A DNA stretch of 64,000 bases from Azotobacter chroococcum. Lineage in GTDB: Bacteria; Pseudomonadota; Gammaproteobacteria; Pseudomonadales; Pseudomonadaceae. The stretch spans positions 62,001 through 126,000 of the forward strand of contig NZ_SMMU01000011.1 of NCBI RefSeq assembly GCF_004339665.1, given 5' to 3'. Both the position numbers and the translations under genes were made by a program. This document shows, piece after piece, positions 40,381-50,243 of the stretch. Position 1 is the stretch's first letter, and every line of letters begins with the position of its first letter. The notes beneath the pieces were generated by a model. The model was not told the origin of the DNA. It saw only the letters and a program-made list of their open reading frames with translations, and ran no database searches.

Positions 40381-41295
40381 ATGACGCCGCCCATCCGCAT
40401 TCTTTTCATCGACGACGAGGAGCGCATCCTGCGCAGCCTCGCCATGCAGTTCCGCCGGCACTACGAGGTGCTCACCGAGAGCGATCCGCAGCGCGCCCTA
40501 GAGCGCCTGCAGGACGAGCCGGTACACATCGTCGTCTGCGACCAGCGCATGCCGAAGATGAACGGCGCGGAACTGCTCACCCGGGCGCGGGAGATCGCCC
40601 CGCAGACCCTGCGCATCCTGCTTACCGGCTATTCGGACCTGGACGCGGCGATCGAGGCGCTGAACGGCGGCGGCATCTTCCGCTACCTGACCAAGCCCTG
40701 GGACCCGCAGGAAATGGCCGCGACCCTGCGCCAGGCCGCGGAGATCGCCGCGCGCCAGGGGCCGCTCACCAGCCGGCCGGCGCAGCCTTGCCCGGCCGCC
40801 GCGCTCAACGTGCTGCTGCTCGACGAGGCGGCCGATACCCTGGCCTGCGTCGAGGCATTCTGCGCGGCCGGCGGCCACCGCCTGCTGCGCGCGTACAGCC
40901 TCGACGAGGCGCTGGCGCAGTTGAACGCCGAGCCGGTCGACGTGCTGGTCAGCGACCTCAGGCTGGCCGGCGAGGACACCGCGCCGCTGCTCAAGAGCCT
41001 GGCCCAGGCCCATCCGCGGCTGCTCAGCCTGGTGGTCACGCCGTTCTGCGACACCCAGGCGCTGCTCAGGCTGATCAACGAGGCGCAGATCTTCCGCTAC
41101 CTGCCCAAGCCGGTCCGCCGCGGGCTGTTCGACAAGGGCCTGCAGGCCGCCGCCGAGCAGGTGGCCCAGTGGCGGGCGCAGCCTTCGGCCGCGCCGGCGC
41201 GCCTGGCCGAGGCGCCGAAGGAGGCCCGCGAGCGGGAGAAGGTCGGCAGCCTGCTGGGGCTGCTGGCTCGCCTGCGCCAGCGCCTGAGCGCCTGA
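40381..41295 (+). CDS. Dual-receiver response regulator
   Basis: This 304-residue protein has two receiver domains and no output domain. Receiver 1 has the acidic pair at 11-12, Asp54 ([10 protein letters not shown]) and Lys105 (FRYLTKPWD), all consistent with phosphorylation. Receiver 2 (about residues 141-255) keeps Asp192 (VSDLRL) and Lys243 (RYLPKP). The tail is Arg-rich. It is encoded directly after the CBS kinase, with which it presumably pairs. Confidence 0.9.
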   Translation: MTPPIRILFIDDEERILRSLAMQFRRHYEVLTESDPQRALERLQDEPVHIVVCDQRMPKMNGAELLTRAREIAPQTLRILLTGYSDLDAAIEALNGGGIFRYLTKPWDPQEMAATLRQAAEIAARQGPLTSRPAQPCPAAALNVLLLDEAADTLACVEAFCAAGGHRLLRAYSLDEALAQLNAEPVDVLVSDLRLAGEDTAPLLKSLAQAHPRLLSLVVTPFCDTQALLRLINEAQIFRYLPKPVRRGLFDKGLQAAAEQVAQWRAQPSAAPARLAEAPKEAREREKVGSLLGLLARLRQRLSA

Positions 41296-41358
41296 CGAGG
41301 GCGCTGGCGGCCCGCAGGGGGAAATGGGTAGCCTTGCCCCGCCAAGGGAGGGGAAGGC

Positions 41359-42099
41359 ATGCCGGAATCGCTGATACTGCAGGCGGGACTGTGGGGCTGG
41401 CTGGCGGCGAGCACGTTGTTGCTCGGCGCCTGGCTGGGCTTCGGGGCACCGCTGCCGGACAGGTTCGTCGCCGCGGTGATGGCCTTCGGCAGCGGTGTGC
41501 TGATCGCCGCCCTGTGCTTCGAGCAATTGCCCCAGGCCGAACGGCTCGGCGGACTCTGGCCGACCCTGGCCGGTCTGCTGGCCGGCGGCGTGGCCTTCGT
41601 CCTGGCCAACGAGGGACTCGACCGCCTGGAGGCGCAGCATCGCGCCAGGAACGCCGGCGAGGGTTCGCTGGTCGGCCTGCTGATCGCCGCCGGGGCCTTT
41701 CTCGACGGCATTCCCGAATCCCTGGCGCTGGGGCTCGGGCTGCTCGGCGACGGCCGGCCGAGCCTGGTGCTGCTGGTCGCCGTGCTGCTCGCCAACCTGC
41801 CAGAAGGGCTGGCCAGCGCGGCCAGCCTGCGCGCCGAGGGGCGCAGCGGACGCCAGGTGTTCGCCCTGTGGGGCGCCATCGTTGTCCTCTCGGGCCTCGC
41901 CGCGATGCTCGCCCCGGCCTTTCTCGCCGGCCTGTCGCCGGGCTGGCTGGCGTTCGCCCTGGGCTTTTCCGCCGGCGCGGTGCTCTGCATGCTGGTGGAC
42001 ACCCTGATTCCCGAGGCCTTCAAGGCCACCCACGCGCTGACCGGACTGATCACCCTGGCCGGCTTCATGCTCGCCTTCGCCGTGGAACATTTGTCCTAG
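41359..42099 (+). CDS. ZIP-family metal transporter
   Basis: This 246-residue protein has about eight predicted membrane segments. The ZIP metal-site motifs [12 protein letters not shown] and NLPEGLASA are present in successive helices, and a variable acidic loop precedes the first. It resembles GufA/ZupT-like permeases. Zinc is the likeliest substrate but other divalent metals are possible. Confidence 0.85.
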   Translation: MPESLILQAGLWGWLAASTLLLGAWLGFGAPLPDRFVAAVMAFGSGVLIAALCFEQLPQAERLGGLWPTLAGLLAGGVAFVLANEGLDRLEAQHRARNAGEGSLVGLLIAAGAFLDGIPESLALGLGLLGDGRPSLVLLVAVLLANLPEGLASAASLRAEGRSGRQVFALWGAIVVLSGLAAMLAPAFLAGLSPGWLAFALGFSAGAVLCMLVDTLIPEAFKATHALTGLITLAGFMLAFAVEHLS

Positions 42100-42146
42100 G
42101 GCGTCCGCTACAATGCCCGCCTAGCGATTTGCCTGGAGCCCGCACC

Positions 42147-42842
42147 ATGTCCTGCCTGACCCCGATCATCGTCGCCCTCGACTTCCCCAGCCGCGAGGCC
42201 GCCCTGGCCCTGGCCGCCCGGCTGGACCCCGCGCAGTGCCGGGTGAAGGTCGGCAAAGAGCTGTTCACCCGCTGCGGCCCGGGGATCGTCGAGACCCTGC
42301 AGGGGCAGGGCTTCGAGGTGTTCCTCGACCTGAAATTCCACGACATCCCGAACACCACGGCGATGGCGGTAAAGGCCGCTGCCGAGCTGGGCGTGTGGAT
42401 GGTCAACGTGCACTGCTCCGGCGGCCTGCGCATGATGCGCGCCTGCCGCGAGACCCTGGACGGCATCGCTGGCCGCCGGCCGCTGCTGATCGGCGTGACC
42501 GTGCTGACCAGCATGGAGCGCGAGGACCTGGCCGGGATCGGCCTGGATGTCGAGCCGCAGCAGCAGGTCCTGCGCCTGGCCGCGCTGGCCGAGCAGGCCG
42601 GGCTGGACGGGCTGGTCTGTTCGGCCCAGGAGGCGCCGGCGCTGAAGGCCGCCCAGCCGCGGCTGCAGCTGGTGACCCCGGGCATCCGCCCGGCCGGTAG
42701 CGCCCAGGACGATCAGCGGCGCATCCTTACCCCGCGCCAGGCGCTGGAGGCCGGCTCCGACTACCTGGTGATCGGCCGGCCGATCAGCCAGGCCGCCGAC
42801 CCGGCCCAGGCGCTGGCGGCGCTGGTCGCCGAGCTGCGCTGA
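42147..42842 (+). CDS. pyrF: Orotidine 5'-phosphate decarboxylase
   Basis: This 231-residue TIM-barrel enzyme performs the last step of UMP synthesis. The catalytic tetrad region [12 protein letters not shown] is intact, as are VKVGKELFT and VTPGIRP. The ATG at 42147 gives the standard length. The upstream in-frame ORF runs through the response regulator and ZIP genes and is not coding. Confidence 0.97.
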   Translation: MSCLTPIIVALDFPSREAALALAARLDPAQCRVKVGKELFTRCGPGIVETLQGQGFEVFLDLKFHDIPNTTAMAVKAAAELGVWMVNVHCSGGLRMMRACRETLDGIAGRRPLLIGVTVLTSMEREDLAGIGLDVEPQQQVLRLAALAEQAGLDGLVCSAQEAPALKAAQPRLQLVTPGIRPAGSAQDDQRRILTPRQALEAGSDYLVIGRPISQAADPAQALAALVAELR

Positions 42843-42848
42843 CGGCGT

Positions 42849-44042
42849 TCAGGCCGGCCTGCGCCATTCGAGGATCGCCAGCGTCAGCACGCCGCCGAGC
42901 AGGCCCCAGAAGGCCGCGCCGATCGACAGCAGGGTCATCCCCGAGGCGCTGATCATGAAGGTGACCAGCGCCGCCTCGCGTTCGCGGGGCCCGGCCATGG
43001 CGCTGCTCAGGCCGCCGCCGATCGAGCCGAACAGCGCCAGGGCGGCGATCGACAGCACCAGTTCGCCCGGCAGGGCGGCGAACAGCGCGGCGAGGGTGGC
43101 GGCGAAGGTGCCGGCGACGGCGTAGAACAGTCCGCACCAGAGCGCTGCGGTGTAGCGCCGCTGCGGGTCCTCGTGGGCGGCGCGGCCGGTGCAGATCGCC
43201 GCGCTGATGGCCGCCAGGTTGAGGCCGTGGGCGCCGAAGGGCGCCAGCAGCAGCGAGGCGAGGCCGGTCGTGGCGATCAGCGGCGAGGCCGGCACCTGGT
43301 AGCCGTCGGCGCGCAGCACCACGAGGCCGGGGATGTTCTGCGAGGCCATGGCCACCACGAACAGCGGAATGCCGATGCTCACCATGGCCTCCAGGGAGAA
43401 GCCCGGCGTGGTCCACAGTGGTTGCGCCGGCTGGATCGCGACGCCGCGGAAATCCAGCAGGCCGAGCAGGGCGGCGAGCAGGCTGCCGATCAGCAGCGCG
43501 GCGAGGACCGCATAGCGCGGGTTCAGGCGCTTGGCCAGCAGGTAGCCGAAGAACATCGCGCCGACCAGCAGGGGGCGCCGCTCGGCGGCGAGGAAGATCT
43601 CGCTGCCGATGTCGAACAGGATGCCGGCGAGCAGGGCGGCGGCGAGCGGGGCGGGCAGGCGGCGCATCAGGCGTTCGCAGCCGCCGCTCAGGCCGACCGC
43701 GGCGAGCAGTGCGGCGCACAGCAGGTAGGCGCCGATCGCCTCGGCGTAGCCGACGCCGGGCAGGCTGCCGACCAGCAGGGCCGCGCCGGGTGTCGACCAG
43801 GCGACCACGATGGGCGCACGATAGCGCAGCGACAGGCCGATGGTGCAGACCGCCATGCCGATCGACAGCGCCCAGATCCACGAGGCGATCTGCGCGCCGC
43901 TCAGGCCGGCGGCCTGGCCGGCCTGGAACATCAGCACCAGGGAACTGGTATAGGCGGTGAGCATGGCGACGAAACCGGCGACGATCGCCGAGGGGGACGA
44001 ATCGGCCAGCGGGCGAAGGGCTGCCCTCGGGGCTGCGGTCAC
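42849..44042 (-). CDS. BenE-family benzoate/H+ symporter
   Basis: This 397-residue protein has about 12 predicted membrane segments. GAALLVGSLPGV, FVVAMASQNIPGLVVLRADGY and FGAHGLNLAAISAAI are typical of BenE. The GTG at 44042 is chosen because AAGGAG lies eight bases before it. It is convergent with pyrF. No benzoate catabolic genes adjoin it, so its relation to the mhp island 10 kb away is unclear. Confidence 0.88.
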   Translation of the reverse strand: MTAAPRAALRPLADSSPSAIVAGFVAMLTAYTSSLVLMFQAGQAAGLSGAQIASWIWALSIGMAVCTIGLSLRYRAPIVVAWSTPGAALLVGSLPGVGYAEAIGAYLLCAALLAAVGLSGGCERLMRRLPAPLAAALLAGILFDIGSEIFLAAERRPLLVGAMFFGYLLAKRLNPRYAVLAALLIGSLLAALLGLLDFRGVAIQPAQPLWTTPGFSLEAMVSIGIPLFVVAMASQNIPGLVVLRADGYQVPASPLIATTGLASLLLAPFGAHGLNLAAISAAICTGRAAHEDPQRRYTAALWCGLFYAVAGTFAATLAALFAALPGELVLSIAALALFGSIGGGLSSAMAGPREREAALVTFMISASGMTLLSIGAAFWGLLGGVLTLAILEWRRPA

Positions 44043-44140
44043 TATCGAGGCTCCTTGCAAGGCAGGGTTGTCGGTGGGGTTCGGGGATTGTGGATACCGC
44101 CTGGGCCGGGCATCCGTCCTGGCGGCGGAGGAGTCGGCCC

Positions 44141-44788
44141 GTGCGCGATGATCCGGCCGGCCTGCGCGACGATAACCCCTATGCGCCGCCCCGGGGAGCC
44201 CTGCTGGATGCGCCGGGGGCGCCGCCGATGCCCGGCTGGTCGTCCGCCCAGCTGCGGGTGCTCGGCTGGCTCGCCCTGGCCACGGTGCTCGGCACCCTGG
44301 TGATCGTGCTGCTGTCCTTCAGCGGCCTCACCCGGGTGCGCGGGGTGGCTGCGTATGCCAACTGGCTCGGCCTGATCTTGGTGCTGCTCGGCAATTACCT
44401 GCTGCTGCGCCTGAAGAGCTTCGCCGAGGCGCGTTTCGCCGCCCGCGGCCTGGGCTGGCCGGTGTGGCTGAGTGTCGCACTGGGGTTGCTGCTGGAGGCC
44501 GCCGCACTGCTCTTCGAGTCCGCTCCGCTCGCGGCCTGGCAGGCCTGGCTGTATGCCGCCGCGCTGATCGGCTATGGCGGTCTGCTGGTCTGGCTCGGCG
44601 TGCGTCTGCTCGCCGCACCGGGGGCCTTCAAGGCCTTGCGCGGCATGGGCTGGCTGGCGATCGCCGGCGGACTCATGCTGGCCTCCCTGGTGCTCGCGGC
44701 GCAGGCCGTGCTGCCCCTGCTGGGTGCCCATCTGGCGCTGGCGCTGGTGTTCTTCAGGGGGGCTTCGGAGCTGTACGGACGCCCGTGA
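44141..44788 (+). CDS. Hypothetical integral membrane protein
   Basis: This 215-residue protein has about six predicted transmembrane helices after a short proline-rich head (DDNPYAPPRG). The GTG at 44141 has GGAGGAG eight bases upstream. The head motif is common in uncharacterised pseudomonad membrane proteins. No catalytic or transport motif is seen. It is divergent from the BenE gene. Confidence 0.7.
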   Translation: MRDDPAGLRDDNPYAPPRGALLDAPGAPPMPGWSSAQLRVLGWLALATVLGTLVIVLLSFSGLTRVRGVAAYANWLGLILVLLGNYLLLRLKSFAEARFAARGLGWPVWLSVALGLLLEAAALLFESAPLAAWQAWLYAAALIGYGGLLVWLGVRLLAAPGAFKALRGMGWLAIAGGLMLASLVLAAQAVLPLLGAHLALALVFFRGASELYGRP

Positions 44789-44900
44789 TGCCCGCCGCGG
44801 CGGTTTGCCGGGGATTGATCTGGCTCAACGCCATCATGATTGCCTCCCTCTACCCTGCGCGCCATCGGCATCCATGCCGCTCGAGATGGGGAGTACCGAA

Positions 44901-45374
44901 GTGGCTTATCTGACCTGGCGCAACGATCTGAACACCGGCATCGAGGTGATCGACGCGCAGCACCGGCAAATCGTCGAGATGATCAACCAGCTGCACGAAA
45001 CCCAGGGTCAGGACCGGGCGGCGGTCGGGGTGGTGATCGAGGCGCTGGTTGACTACACGGTGTCGCATTTCGCCTTCGAGGAGTCGCTGATGGAGGACGC
45101 CGGCTACCAGTTCAGCCGCGCCCACAAGCGCATCCATGACCTCTTCATCAAGCGGGTGTCCGACTACCGCGGGCGCTACGCGGCCGGCGAGGACGTCGCC
45201 GAGGAGTTGCAGGAACTGCTGTCGCGCTGGCTGTTCAGCCACATCAAGGAAGAGGACGCCAGCTATGTCGGTGCGGTCCGCGCACAGATGCAGAGCCTGG
45301 CCAGTGACCGCAGCTCCGGCGGCTGGCTGTCGCGCTCGATGAAACGCTTCTTCGGCAGGAGCGAGGCCGCCTGA
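44901..45374 (+). CDS. Bacteriohemerythrin
   Basis: This 157-residue four-helix protein carries the full set of di-iron ligands: H in DAQHRQI, HFAFEE, HKRIH and the final H..EED. It binds oxygen and may supply it to oxidases or buffer it. The GTG at 44901 (GGGGAG upstream) is preferred to ATGs at 44874 and 44886. The C-terminal tail is basic. Confidence 0.88.
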   Translation: MAYLTWRNDLNTGIEVIDAQHRQIVEMINQLHETQGQDRAAVGVVIEALVDYTVSHFAFEESLMEDAGYQFSRAHKRIHDLFIKRVSDYRGRYAAGEDVAEELQELLSRWLFSHIKEEDASYVGAVRAQMQSLASDRSSGGWLSRSMKRFFGRSEAA

Positions 45375-45517
45375 CGGCCTGGTTACGCCACTTCCCGCTC
45401 GCCCACTGCTGTTCCCCCTTCGCGCCGGCCGCCCCGGTGCGGCCCTCCGCTTGACCCATCCCCCTCGGCCCACTGGCATAATCCGTTCCCCCTTGTGTTC
45501 CGGAGAGAGGAGCGGAC

Positions 45518-46651
45518 ATGCAGGCCTCCTGGGAGATCTTCTGCAGCGTCGTCGACAACTACGGCGACGCCGGCGTGACCTGGCGTCTGGCCCGCCAGCT
45601 GGCGGCCGAGCACGGCCTGCGGGTCAGGCTGTGGATCGACGATCCGGCGGCGCTGGTGCGCCTCTGTCCCGAGGTGGACGCCAGTGCCTCCCGGCAGTGG
45701 CAGGCGGGGGTGGAGATATGCCGCTGGCCGGCGGACTGGCAGCCGGTCGAACCCGCCGACGTGGTCATCGAGGCCTTCGCCTGCCAGCTGCCCGAGGCGC
45801 ACGTCGTGGCCATGGCGAACTGCGGGCGCCGGGTGCTGTGGCTGAACCTGGAGTATCTCAGCGCCGAGGATTGGGTCGGCGGCTGCCACGGCCTGCCGTC
45901 CCTGCAACCGGAAGGCCTGCAGAAGTTCTTCTTCTTTCCCGGCTTTGCCGAAAATACCGGCGGGCTGCTCCGCGAGCATGGCCTGATCGAGCGGCGCCGG
46001 GCCTTCCAGGCCGATGCCGCGGCGCGCGCGGGGTTTCTCCAGTCGCTCGGCGTGCAGGCACGCCCCGGCGAGCGGCTGGTCTCGCTGTTCGCCTATGAGA
46101 ATGCGGCCTTGCCGGGCTGGCTGGACGCTCTGGTACAGCACACCAGTCCCACGCTGCTGCTGGTGCCGGAGGGGCGCATCCTCGGCGATCTGCAGCGCTG
46201 GCTGGACATGCCGGCGCTGGCCGTCGGTGCCCAGGCGCAGCGCGGCGCCCTGCGCATCCAGGTGCTGCCCTTCGTCCGCCAGGACGATTACGACCGCCTG
46301 CTCTGGTGCTGCGACTTCAACGTGGTGCGCGGCGAGGACTCCTTCCTGCGCGCCCAGTGGGCCGGGCGGCCGCTGCTCTGGCAGATCTACCCGCAGGCGG
46401 AGGGGGCGCACTGGGACAAGCTGGAGGCCTTCCTCGCCCTGTACCTCGAGGGCTTGTCGCCGAGTGCCGCGGACGCCCTGCAGGCGCTGTGGCGAGCCTG
46501 GAACGCCGGCGAGGAGATGGGCGCGGCCTGGACGGCGCTGCAGGACGAGTGGCCGGAACTGTGCGCCCATGCCGAGCGCTGGTGCGCGCGGCAGGCCGCG
46601 AGGCCTGATCTGGCCGCGGCACTGGTGCAATTTTATACAGATTGGCTATGA
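45518..46651 (+). CDS. earP: EF-P arginine rhamnosyltransferase EarP
   Basis: This 377-residue GT-B enzyme attaches rhamnose from dTDP-rhamnose to an arginine of elongation factor [21 protein letters not shown] at the N-terminus carries the catalytic Asp, and [16 protein letters not shown] in the C-terminal half binds the nucleotide sugar. It is immediately upstream of efp, the linkage that defines the family. Confidence 0.97.
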   Translation: MQASWEIFCSVVDNYGDAGVTWRLARQLAAEHGLRVRLWIDDPAALVRLCPEVDASASRQWQAGVEICRWPADWQPVEPADVVIEAFACQLPEAHVVAMANCGRRVLWLNLEYLSAEDWVGGCHGLPSLQPEGLQKFFFFPGFAENTGGLLREHGLIERRRAFQADAAARAGFLQSLGVQARPGERLVSLFAYENAALPGWLDALVQHTSPTLLLVPEGRILGDLQRWLDMPALAVGAQAQRGALRIQVLPFVRQDDYDRLLWCCDFNVVRGEDSFLRAQWAGRPLLWQIYPQAEGAHWDKLEAFLALYLEGLSPSAADALQALWRAWNAGEEMGAAWTALQDEWPELCAHAERWCARQAARPDLAAALVQFYTDWL

Positions 46652-46694
46652 TACGCGGCCTGCTTTTCGTTATTCATCCAAACGGATACACCGC

Positions 46695-47261
46695 ATGAAA
46701 ACCGCTCAAGAATTCCGTGCTGGCCAGGTCGCCAACATCAACGGCTCGCCCTGGGTCATCCAGAAGGCCGAGTTCAACAAGTCCGGCCGCAACGCCGCCG
46801 TGGTCAAGATGAAGCTGAAGAACCTGCTCACCGGCGCCGGCACCGAAACCGTGTACCGCGCGGATGACAAGCTCGAGCCGATCATCCTGGATCGCAAGGA
46901 AGTGACCTACTCCTACTTCGCCGACCCGCTGTACGTGTTCATGGACGGCGAGTTCAACCAGTACGAGATCGAGAAGGCTGACCTGGAAGGCGTCATGGCC
47001 TTCATCGAAGACGGCATGACCGATGTCTGCGAAGCCGTGTTCTATGGCGAGAAGGTGATCTCCGTCGAACTGCCGACCACCATCGTGCGCCAGATCTCCT
47101 ACACCGAGCCGGCCGTGCGCGGCGACACCTCGGGCAAGGTGATGAAGACCGCCCGTCTGAACAACGGTGCCGAGCTGCAGGTTTCCGCCTTCTGCGAAAT
47201 CGGCGACTTCATCGAGATCGACACCCGCACCGGCGAGTACAAGTCCCGCGTCAAGGCCTGA
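46695..47261 (+). CDS. efp: Elongation factor P (arginine-type)
   Basis: This 188-residue translation factor rescues ribosomes stalled at polyproline. The modified residue is Arg32 in NKSGRNAAV, matching the EarP pathway rather than the Lys-modifying EpmA system. A three-domain KOW/OB layout is evident. It is followed by a strong terminator. Confidence 0.98.
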   Translation: MKTAQEFRAGQVANINGSPWVIQKAEFNKSGRNAAVVKMKLKNLLTGAGTETVYRADDKLEPIILDRKEVTYSYFADPLYVFMDGEFNQYEIEKADLEGVMAFIEDGMTDVCEAVFYGEKVISVELPTTIVRQISYTEPAVRGDTSGKVMKTARLNNGAELQVSAFCEIGDFIEIDTRTGEYKSRVKA

Positions 47262-47278
47262 TCTCCCCGCTGCACCCC

Positions 47279-47306
47279 AAAAGCCCGGCCCTGCGCCGGG
47301 CTTTTT
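47279..47306. terminator. Bidirectional terminator between efp and ohr
   Basis: An 11-bp stem AAAAGCCCGGC / GCCGGGCTTTT with a 5-base loop. The arms give U tracts on both strands, serving the convergent efp and ohr genes. Confidence 0.9.
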
Positions 47307-47333
47307 CGTTTCCGGCATCCGCCTGCCGCAGGC

Positions 47334-47762
47334 TCAGACGGCGACGTTCAGGCGCACCTCGATGTTGCCGCGGGTGGCGTTGGAGTAGGGGCAGACCTGG
47401 TGGGCGGCGGCGACCAGCTCCTCGGCCACGGCGCGCTCCAGGCCCGGCAGGTGGATGTCGAGTTCCACTTCCAGGCCGAAGCCGCCGGGGATCTGACCGA
47501 TGCCGACCTTGCCGGTGATCGAGGCGTCGGCGGGAATCTGCCGCTGGCTCTGGCTGGCGACGAACTTCAGCGCGCCGATGAAGCAGGCCGAGTAGCCGGC
47601 CGCGAAGAGCTGCTCCGGGTTGGTGGCCTCGCCACCCTGGCCGCCCAGTTCCCGCGGGGTGGTCAGCTTCACGTCGAGGACGCCGTCCGAGGAGACGGCA
47701 CGGCCGTCACGGCCGCCGGTAGCGGTTGCGGTGGCGGTATAGAGGGCTTGGATGCGTTGCAT
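47334..47762 (-). CDS. ohr: Organic hydroperoxide resistance protein Ohr
   Basis: This 142-residue OsmC/Ohr thiol peroxidase reduces organic and fatty acid hydroperoxides with lipoyl donors. Catalytic Cys60 (GYSACF) and Cys124 ([10 protein letters not shown]) are present, with the Arg in the TPRELGG region. It is downstream of and parallel to ohrR, and two copies of the shared OhrR motif lie in its promoter region. Confidence 0.96.
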   Translation of the reverse strand: MQRIQALYTATATATGGRDGRAVSSDGVLDVKLTTPRELGGQGGEATNPEQLFAAGYSACFIGALKFVASQSQRQIPADASITGKVGIGQIPGGFGLEVELDIHLPGLERAVAEELVAAAHQVCPYSNATRGNIEVRLNVAV

Positions 47763-47796
47763 GGCGGTATCTCCAGTCGATTTGCTCGATAAAATT

Positions 47797-47812
47797 TTGC
47801 GCGCTAACTAAG
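47797..47812. promoter_or_regulatory. OhrR-type motif in the ohr promoter, copy 1
   Basis: TTGCGCGCTAACTAAG closely matches the reverse complement of the site before ohrR (TTGCGCGCTAAATTAG), so it is a likely OhrR operator. Confidence 0.6.
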
Positions 47813-47842
47813 TGCGTGAGGTGAAAGTTAGAGCGTATTTAT

Positions 47843-47860
47843 CTTGTGCGCAAGTTAATT
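47843..47860. promoter_or_regulatory. OhrR-type motif in the ohr promoter, copy 2
   Basis: CTTGTGCGCAAGTTAATT, the inverted and degenerate relative of copy 1, about 45 bases away. It contains a near-palindromic CTTG-N4-CAAG. Confidence 0.5.
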
Positions 47861-47907
47861 TTTGGAAGATTTCGAGATAACGATCAGGACGATCTGGAAT
47901 AAGCCGG

Positions 47908-48357
47908 TCAGAGGGCCTTTTGCAGACTGTTGCGCAGGCTGACCAGTTCTTCCTTGAGAGCGGCGAGCGAGGCGGGTGTTTGCTCGCTGGCGGCGACGAT
48001 GCAGGAGGGAATCTTCCTGGCCTTGTCGTGCAGGGCCCGGCCGCGTTCGCTGAGATGGAGTTCCACCACGCGCTCGTCCTTGCTGCTGCGGGTGCGCTTC
48101 AGCAGCCCTTCGGCTTCCAGGCGCTTGAGCAGGGGGGTGAGCGAGCCGGGATCGCTGAGCAGGCGCGCGCTGATCTCGCCGACGGTGATGCCGTCGCGCT
48201 CCCAGAGCACCAGCATGGCCAGGTATTGCGGGTAGGTCAGGCCAAGCTCCTGCAGCAGCGGCTTGTAGACCTTGGTCATCAGCAGCGAGGTGGAGTAGAG
48301 GGCGAAGCACAGCTGGTTGTCGAGCAGCAGCTCCTGGCAGGTTTCGTCGGCGGACAT
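47908..48357 (-). CDS. ohrR: MarR-family peroxide sensor OhrR
   Basis: This 149-residue winged-helix repressor has the reactive cysteine Cys17 (DNQLCFALYS) with conserved Tyr residues and a second cysteine at 119 (KIPSCIVAA), so it is of the two-cysteine type. The recognition helix region is LLSDPGSLTPLLKRLE. ATG at 48357 with GGGAGA upstream. It represses ohr until oxidised. Confidence 0.95.
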   Translation of the reverse strand: MSADETCQELLLDNQLCFALYSTSLLMTKVYKPLLQELGLTYPQYLAMLVLWERDGITVGEISARLLSDPGSLTPLLKRLEAEGLLKRTRSSKDERVVELHLSERGRALHDKARKIPSCIVAASEQTPASLAALKEELVSLRNSLQKAL

Positions 48358-48380
48358 GGCGATCTCCCGGTAATGGTCAA

Positions 48381-48397
48381 CTAATTTAGCGCGCAAG
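48381..48397. promoter_or_regulatory. OhrR-type motif upstream of ohrR
   Basis: CTAATTTAGCGCGCAAG; its reverse complement is nearly identical to the motif before ohr. It probably mediates autorepression. Confidence 0.6.
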
Positions 48398-48438
48398 CCT
48401 TTCGTGGGCAAAATGCAACCGGCCCGGCGGCTGGCGAA

Positions 48439-49395
48439 TCAGGAGCGGCTCAGGCTGTTGAGCAGGGCCAGGTCCCAGGGCGGCACAGGACCGAAGCGGT
48501 TCTTCAGGAATTCCAGCAGCAGGCGCATGCGCGAGGCGCCGGCCGGGTGTTGGCGCAGGGCATAGACGCCGCTGGACTCGGGCGGCGGCAGGCCGTTCTC
48601 GCAGAACAGCGGCAGCAGTTCGCCGCGCAGCAGGTGTTCGCTGATCAGCCAGGTTGGCAGGTGGGCGATGCCGAGTCCGGCGAGGGCGCCGAACAGCAGG
48701 GTTTCCGCGTTGTTGGCGGTCATCCGCCGGCGGCCGGGGCGGATGGTGCGGACTTGGCCGTCGATGGTGAAGCGCCAGGCATGCGGCGGAGCCAGGGCGT
48801 CCCAGTCGAGGCCGTCGTGCTCCGGCAGCTCGCGCGGATCGCCGGGGCTGCCGCGGCGCTGCAGGTAGTCGGGACTGGCGCAGGCGATGCGCCGCATCGG
48901 CGCCAGCGGCGTGGCGACCAGGCGGCTGTCGGTCAGCGGGCCGATGCGCAGGACCAGGTCGACCTGGCCCAGATGCTCGCCCTGCAGATCGACGAAGCTG
49001 TCGATCAGGCGCAACTGCACGTCCAGCCGCGGATAGGCGACGAGGAATTCGGCGATGACCGGGGCCAGCCGGCGACGGCCGAAGGGCGCCGGGGCGTCGA
49101 CGCGGATCAGCCCCTCCGGGGCGCTGTCCAGGGAGACCACCTCGGCCCGCGCCAGGCGCAGCTCGTCGAGGATGCGCCGGGCGCGTTCGGCGAAGGCCAG
49201 GCCGGCGGGGGTGGCGCGCACCTCATGGGTGCTGCGCTGGAACAGCAGGCTGCCGAGCGCCTGCTCCAGACCGTCGATGCGCCGCGCCACCGCCGAGGGC
49301 GTCAGCTGCCGGCGCCGGGCCGCGGCGGAGAAGCTGCCGCACTCCAGCACCTCGAGAAACAGTTCCAGCTGGCCGCTGAGGGCATCGGGATTCAT
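48439..49395 (-). CDS. LysR-family transcriptional regulator
   Basis: This 318-residue regulator has an N-terminal helix-turn-helix (LECGSFSAAARRRQLTPSAVARRI) and a substrate-binding domain of the CrgA/YhjC type (PAPFGRRRLAPVIAEFL, LVLRIGPL). It is divergent from the TauE/SafE-type exporter gene, which it probably controls. The effector is unknown. Confidence 0.9.
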   Translation of the reverse strand: MNPDALSGQLELFLEVLECGSFSAAARRRQLTPSAVARRIDGLEQALGSLLFQRSTHEVRATPAGLAFAERARRILDELRLARAEVVSLDSAPEGLIRVDAPAPFGRRRLAPVIAEFLVAYPRLDVQLRLIDSFVDLQGEHLGQVDLVLRIGPLTDSRLVATPLAPMRRIACASPDYLQRRGSPGDPRELPEHDGLDWDALAPPHAWRFTIDGQVRTIRPGRRRMTANNAETLLFGALAGLGIAHLPTWLISEHLLRGELLPLFCENGLPPPESSGVYALRQHPAGASRMRLLLEFLKNRFGPVPPWDLALLNSLSRS

Positions 49396-49493
49396 GGGTG
49401 CCTGCTATGCGAATCATGCAAAGCCATTTTGCGCTGCTTTGCGTTTCCCGGCTAGCCATGTCTGTCTAGCATGTGCCTTTTCCCGGAGGTGCG

Positions 49494-50243
49494 ATGAGTC
49501 TGCTGCAGTTTTTCCTCGATATCGGCCTGGGGCTCGTGCTGGGTTGCCTGGGGGGGCTGTTCGGCATCGGCGGCGGGCTGATCGCCATTCCGGTGCTCGG
49601 CCTGCTGTTCGGTCTCGACCAGCATCTGGCCCAGGGCTCGGCCCTGGTCATGGTGGTGCCCAACGTGCTGCTGGCGCTGCGCCGCTACCACCAGCACAAC
49701 CGTATCGATCCGCGCCATGCGCTGGTGATGGCCGGCACCGGCTTCTGCGCCGCCTGGCTCGGCGCCCAGGCGGCGAACCTGCTGGACGCCGAGCACATGC
49801 GCCTGGCCTTCGGCGGCTTTCTCCTGGCGTTGGCGCTGTGGAGCGGCCTGCGTCTGTTCCTGCGCAGTGCGCCTGGCGGCGAGCTGCGCCGGTCCTGGCC
49901 CTGGCTGGTGCCGCTGGGCATAGGTTCGGGCACCCTGGGCGGGCTGTTCGGCGTGGGCGGAGCGCTGGTGGCGACGCCGCTGCTGATCACCCTGTTCGGC
50001 ACCAGCCAGGTCGTCGCCCAGGGCCTCTCGCTGGCGCTGGCGGCGCCCAGCACGCTGGTCAGCCTGGTCACCTATGCCCTGCACGGGCGGGTCGACTGGC
50101 TGCTGGGCATTTCCCTGGCGATCGGCGGCCTGTTCGGTGTCGGCTGGGGCGTGCGCATGGCCCATGCGCTGCCGGAGCGGGCATTGGGTCTGCTGTTCTG
50201 CGGCCTCATGTCGTTCTGCGCGCTGCTTCTGTTGCTCAAATAG
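49494..50243 (+). CDS. TauE/SafE-family membrane exporter
   Basis: This 249-residue protein has about eight membrane helices and an internal duplication: GGLFGIGGGLIAIPVL near the N-terminus recurs as GGLFGVGGALVATPLL. Members export sulfonates, sulfite or other organic anions. GAGG before the ATG at 49494 supports the start. Regulation by the divergent LysR protein is inferred. Confidence 0.85.
   Translation: MSLLQFFLDIGLGLVLGCLGGLFGIGGGLIAIPVLGLLFGLDQHLAQGSALVMVVPNVLLALRRYHQHNRIDPRHALVMAGTGFCAAWLGAQAANLLDAEHMRLAFGGFLLALALWSGLRLFLRSAPGGELRRSWPWLVPLGIGSGTLGGLFGVGGALVATPLLITLFGTSQVVAQGLSLALAAPSTLVSLVTYALHGRVDWLLGISLAIGGLFGVGWGVRMAHALPERALGLLFCGLMSFCALLLLLK

Noticed and set aside
40788-42146. 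Upstream in-frame run before pyrF through the response regulator and ZIP genes
   Set aside because: It is a shadow frame of two recognised genes; pyrF begins at 42147 with the family N-terminus.
42849-44042. BenE transporter as part of the mhp regulon
   Set aside because: No GTGCAC-N3-GTGCAC site nearby, about 10 kb away, and BenE serves benzoate rather than phenylpropionate.
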